A stretch of 7,383 nt of DNA from Frankiales bacterium (GTDB lineage Bacteria; Actinomycetota; Actinomycetes; JAFAQI01): NCBI GenBank assembly GCA_019246495.1, contig JAFAQI010000126.1, forward strand, positions 1 to 7,383, written 5' to 3'. The position numbers and the translations under genes were made by a program. This document shows, piece after piece, positions 5,475 through 7,383 of the stretch (within the stretch, counting starts at the first letter, position 1; each line of letters starts with the position of its first letter). The notes under the pieces are model-generated. The model was not told where the DNA came from, ran no database searches, and worked only from the letters and a program-made list of their open reading frames with translations.

Positions 5475-6815
5475 ATGCCCGTCTGGGGCAGCGTCCTCGT
5501 CGTACTCGCACTCATCGTCATCGAGGCGGTGTTCGTTGCGAGCGAGATGGCGCTGGTCACCCTGCGCGAGGGGCAGGTGCGCGCGATCGCCGAGCAGGGC
5601 GGCCGTCGCGGAGAGCGCGTCGTCCACCTGGTCGAGAATCCCAACCGGTTCCTGTCCGCCGTGCAGATCGGCGTGACGACGACCGCGCTGCTGTCCAGCG
5701 CCTTCGGCGCCGTCACGCTCTCCGACTCGCTCGCGAAGTCGCTGCGGCACGCCGGCCTCGGCCACGACAGCGCGAGCGTGCTCGGCTTCCTGGCGGTCAC
5801 CCTCGTCATCGCCTACATCACGCTCGTCGTCGGCGAGCTAGCGCCGAAACGCCTTGCTCTGCAACGCGCGGAGGGCACGGCCCGCACCGTCGGCCCGACG
5901 CTCGACCGCTTCGCGCGGCTGATGCGGCCCGTGATCTGGTTGCTCTCCCTGTCGACCGATGGCGTTGTCCGGCTCCTCGGCGGCGACCCGAGCATCAACC
6001 GCGAGCGCATCTCGGAAGAGGAGCTCCGCGACCTCGTCACCGCGCATGAGGCACTGAGCCGCGACGAGCGGGCGCTGATCGACGAGGTCTTCGAGGCCGG
6101 CGAACGGCAGCTCCGCGAAGTCATGGTGCCGCGCACCGAGGTCGAGTTCCTCGACGCCGGCTGGAGCGTCACTCGCGCGGTCTCGGTCGTGACGGAGTTG
6201 ACGCACTCGCGGTTCCCGGTGGTGCGCGGCTCCAACGACGAGGTCGTCGGGTTCGTTCACGTGCGCGACCTCTACGGTCCGACCGGCTCGGCCCGCCGCG
6301 GTGTGAAGGTCGGCGACCTCGCGCGCGAGGTCGCGATGCTGCCGGCGACGAAGCGCGTGCTGCCGTCGCTGTCCGAGATGCGCCACAACGGCGACCACCT
6401 CGCCGTCGTCGTCGACGAGTACGGCGGCACCGCCGGCATCGTCACGCTCGAGGACCTCATCGAGGAGCTGATCGGCGAGATCCGCGACGAGTACGACGTC
6501 GCCGACGTCGAGGCCAAGCGGCTGCGCGGCGGCGATGTCGTCGTCGACGGTCTGCTCAACCTCGACGACTTCGCCGAGGCGACGGGACGGCAGCTCCCGG
6601 ACGGCCCCTACGAGACCGTGGCCGGTTGCCTCATGTCCGCTTTGGGCCGCTTGCCGCGCAATGGTGACGCGGTGGAGGTCGACGGCGTACGGCTCAAGGT
6701 GACGAAGATGGACGGTCGCCGGGTGGCGCGGGTGCGGGTGACCGCGCTGGGCGGGGACGACGACGAGGCCGAGTCCGCGGCGGATGAACAGGACGCCGCG
6801 ACCGCCGAGCCCTGA
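5475..6815 (+). CDS. CNNM/HlyC-CorC family membrane protein with DUF21, paired CBS and CorC C-terminal domains
   Basis: A 446-residue inner-membrane protein of the family that includes CorC/HlyC and eukaryotic CNNM proteins, usually linked to Mg2+ (or Co2+) export; the old 'hemolysin' name is not functional evidence. The DUF21 transmembrane domain spans about 1-170: an N-terminal helix (5-22) followed by SEMAL (23-27), hydrophobic segments near 62-82 and 102-119, and the conserved GELAPKRLALQ (120-130). The CBS pair covers about 217-340, beginning VMVPRTEV and ending with the diagnostic DEYGGTAGIVTLEDLIEEL (314-332). The CorC_HlyC domain follows to about 430, then an acidic, disordered-looking tail. 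CBS domains of relatives bind adenine nucleotides. The ATG at 5475 places the first helix at the N-terminus as expected; no strong Shine-Dalgarno is visible. It lies 31 bases after mdh, probably co-transcribed, with no clear functional link. Confidence 0.92.
   Translation: MPVWGSVLVVLALIVIEAVFVASEMALVTLREGQVRAIAEQGGRRGERVVHLVENPNRFLSAVQIGVTTTALLSSAFGAVTLSDSLAKSLRHAGLGHDSASVLGFLAVTLVIAYITLVVGELAPKRLALQRAEGTARTVGPTLDRFARLMRPVIWLLSLSTDGVVRLLGGDPSINRERISEEELRDLVTAHEALSRDERALIDEVFEAGERQLREVMVPRTEVEFLDAGWSVTRAVSVVTELTHSRFPVVRGSNDEVVGFVHVRDLYGPTGSARRGVKVGDLAREVAMLPATKRVLPSLSEMRHNGDHLAVVVDEYGGTAGIVTLEDLIEELIGEIRDEYDVADVEAKRLRGGDVVVDGLLNLDDFAEATGRQLPDGPYETVAGCLMSALGRLPRNGDAVEVDGVRLKVTKMDGRRVARVRVTALGGDDDEAESAADEQDAATAEP
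6313..6334. repeat. Perfect 22-bp palindrome inside the CNNM-family gene
   Basis: GCGACCTCGCG is followed immediately by its exact reverse complement, giving 11 of 11 paired positions with no spacer. It lies in the codons for GDLAREVA (residues 280-287), in the stretch joining the two CBS motifs. It may be coincidence of GC-rich codons or a site for a dimeric DNA-binding protein; nothing else in the sequence decides this. Confidence 0.6.
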
Positions 6816-6823
6816 CGCCGTCG

Positions 6824-7383
<560 letters not shown>

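Noticed and set aside
4130..5809. 559-codon open frame on the minus strand opposite mdh
   Set aside because: It lies opposite icd, mdh and the CNNM-family gene, all with clear catalytic or family motifs, and its own translation shows no domain.

Overview
The window is a gene-dense, GC-rich stretch of bacterial chromosome that looks like an actinobacterium. The evidence is the strong G/C bias at third codon positions, GTG starts, a DUF3017-type small membrane protein, an FHA-HTH regulator and a promoter that appears to sit directly on a start codon. The type of isocitrate dehydrogenase and malate dehydrogenase argues against Streptomyces, Mycobacterium or Corynebacterium. A less studied lineage, for example near Frankia, Sporichthya or Acidothermus, fits better, but this is inference from gene types only.

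Layout. The left edge (1-734, +) is the 3' part of folD (folate C1 metabolism). It converges, with two bases between the stops, on a gene for an FHA-domain/helix-turn-helix regulator (737-1351, -). A 104-bp divergent intergenic region (1352-1455) separates the regulator from a run of rightward genes: citrate synthase (1456-2577), a small ACT/CASTOR-like protein (2599-3015), a DUF3017 membrane protein (3012-3332), a dimeric-type isocitrate dehydrogenase (3381-4484), an LDH-like malate dehydrogenase (4484-5443), a CNNM/CorC-family membrane protein with paired CBS domains (5475-6815), and the 5' part of trpS (6839 to the right edge). No gene-free stretch exceeds 105 bases. I see no mobile element, CRISPR array, tRNA or rRNA.

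How it works together. Three TCA-cycle enzymes (citrate synthase, isocitrate dehydrogenase, malate dehydrogenase) are collected in about 4 kb on one strand. Two possible sensor proteins accompany them: an ACT-domain protein between citrate synthase and isocitrate dehydrogenase, and a divergent FHA-HTH regulator whose FHA domain suggests input from Ser/Thr kinases. Translational overlaps (GTGA at 3012-3015, TAGTG at 4482-4486) link two gene pairs. Candidate promoters lie before citrate synthase, isocitrate dehydrogenase and trpS.

Most genes are ordinary housekeeping genes, and I do not see a clearly new biological system. The points worth a second look are the FHA-HTH/TCA arrangement, the E. 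coli-like NADP-binding residues in the isocitrate dehydrogenase, non-canonical motifs in FolD, and a perfect 22-bp palindrome inside the CNNM-family gene.
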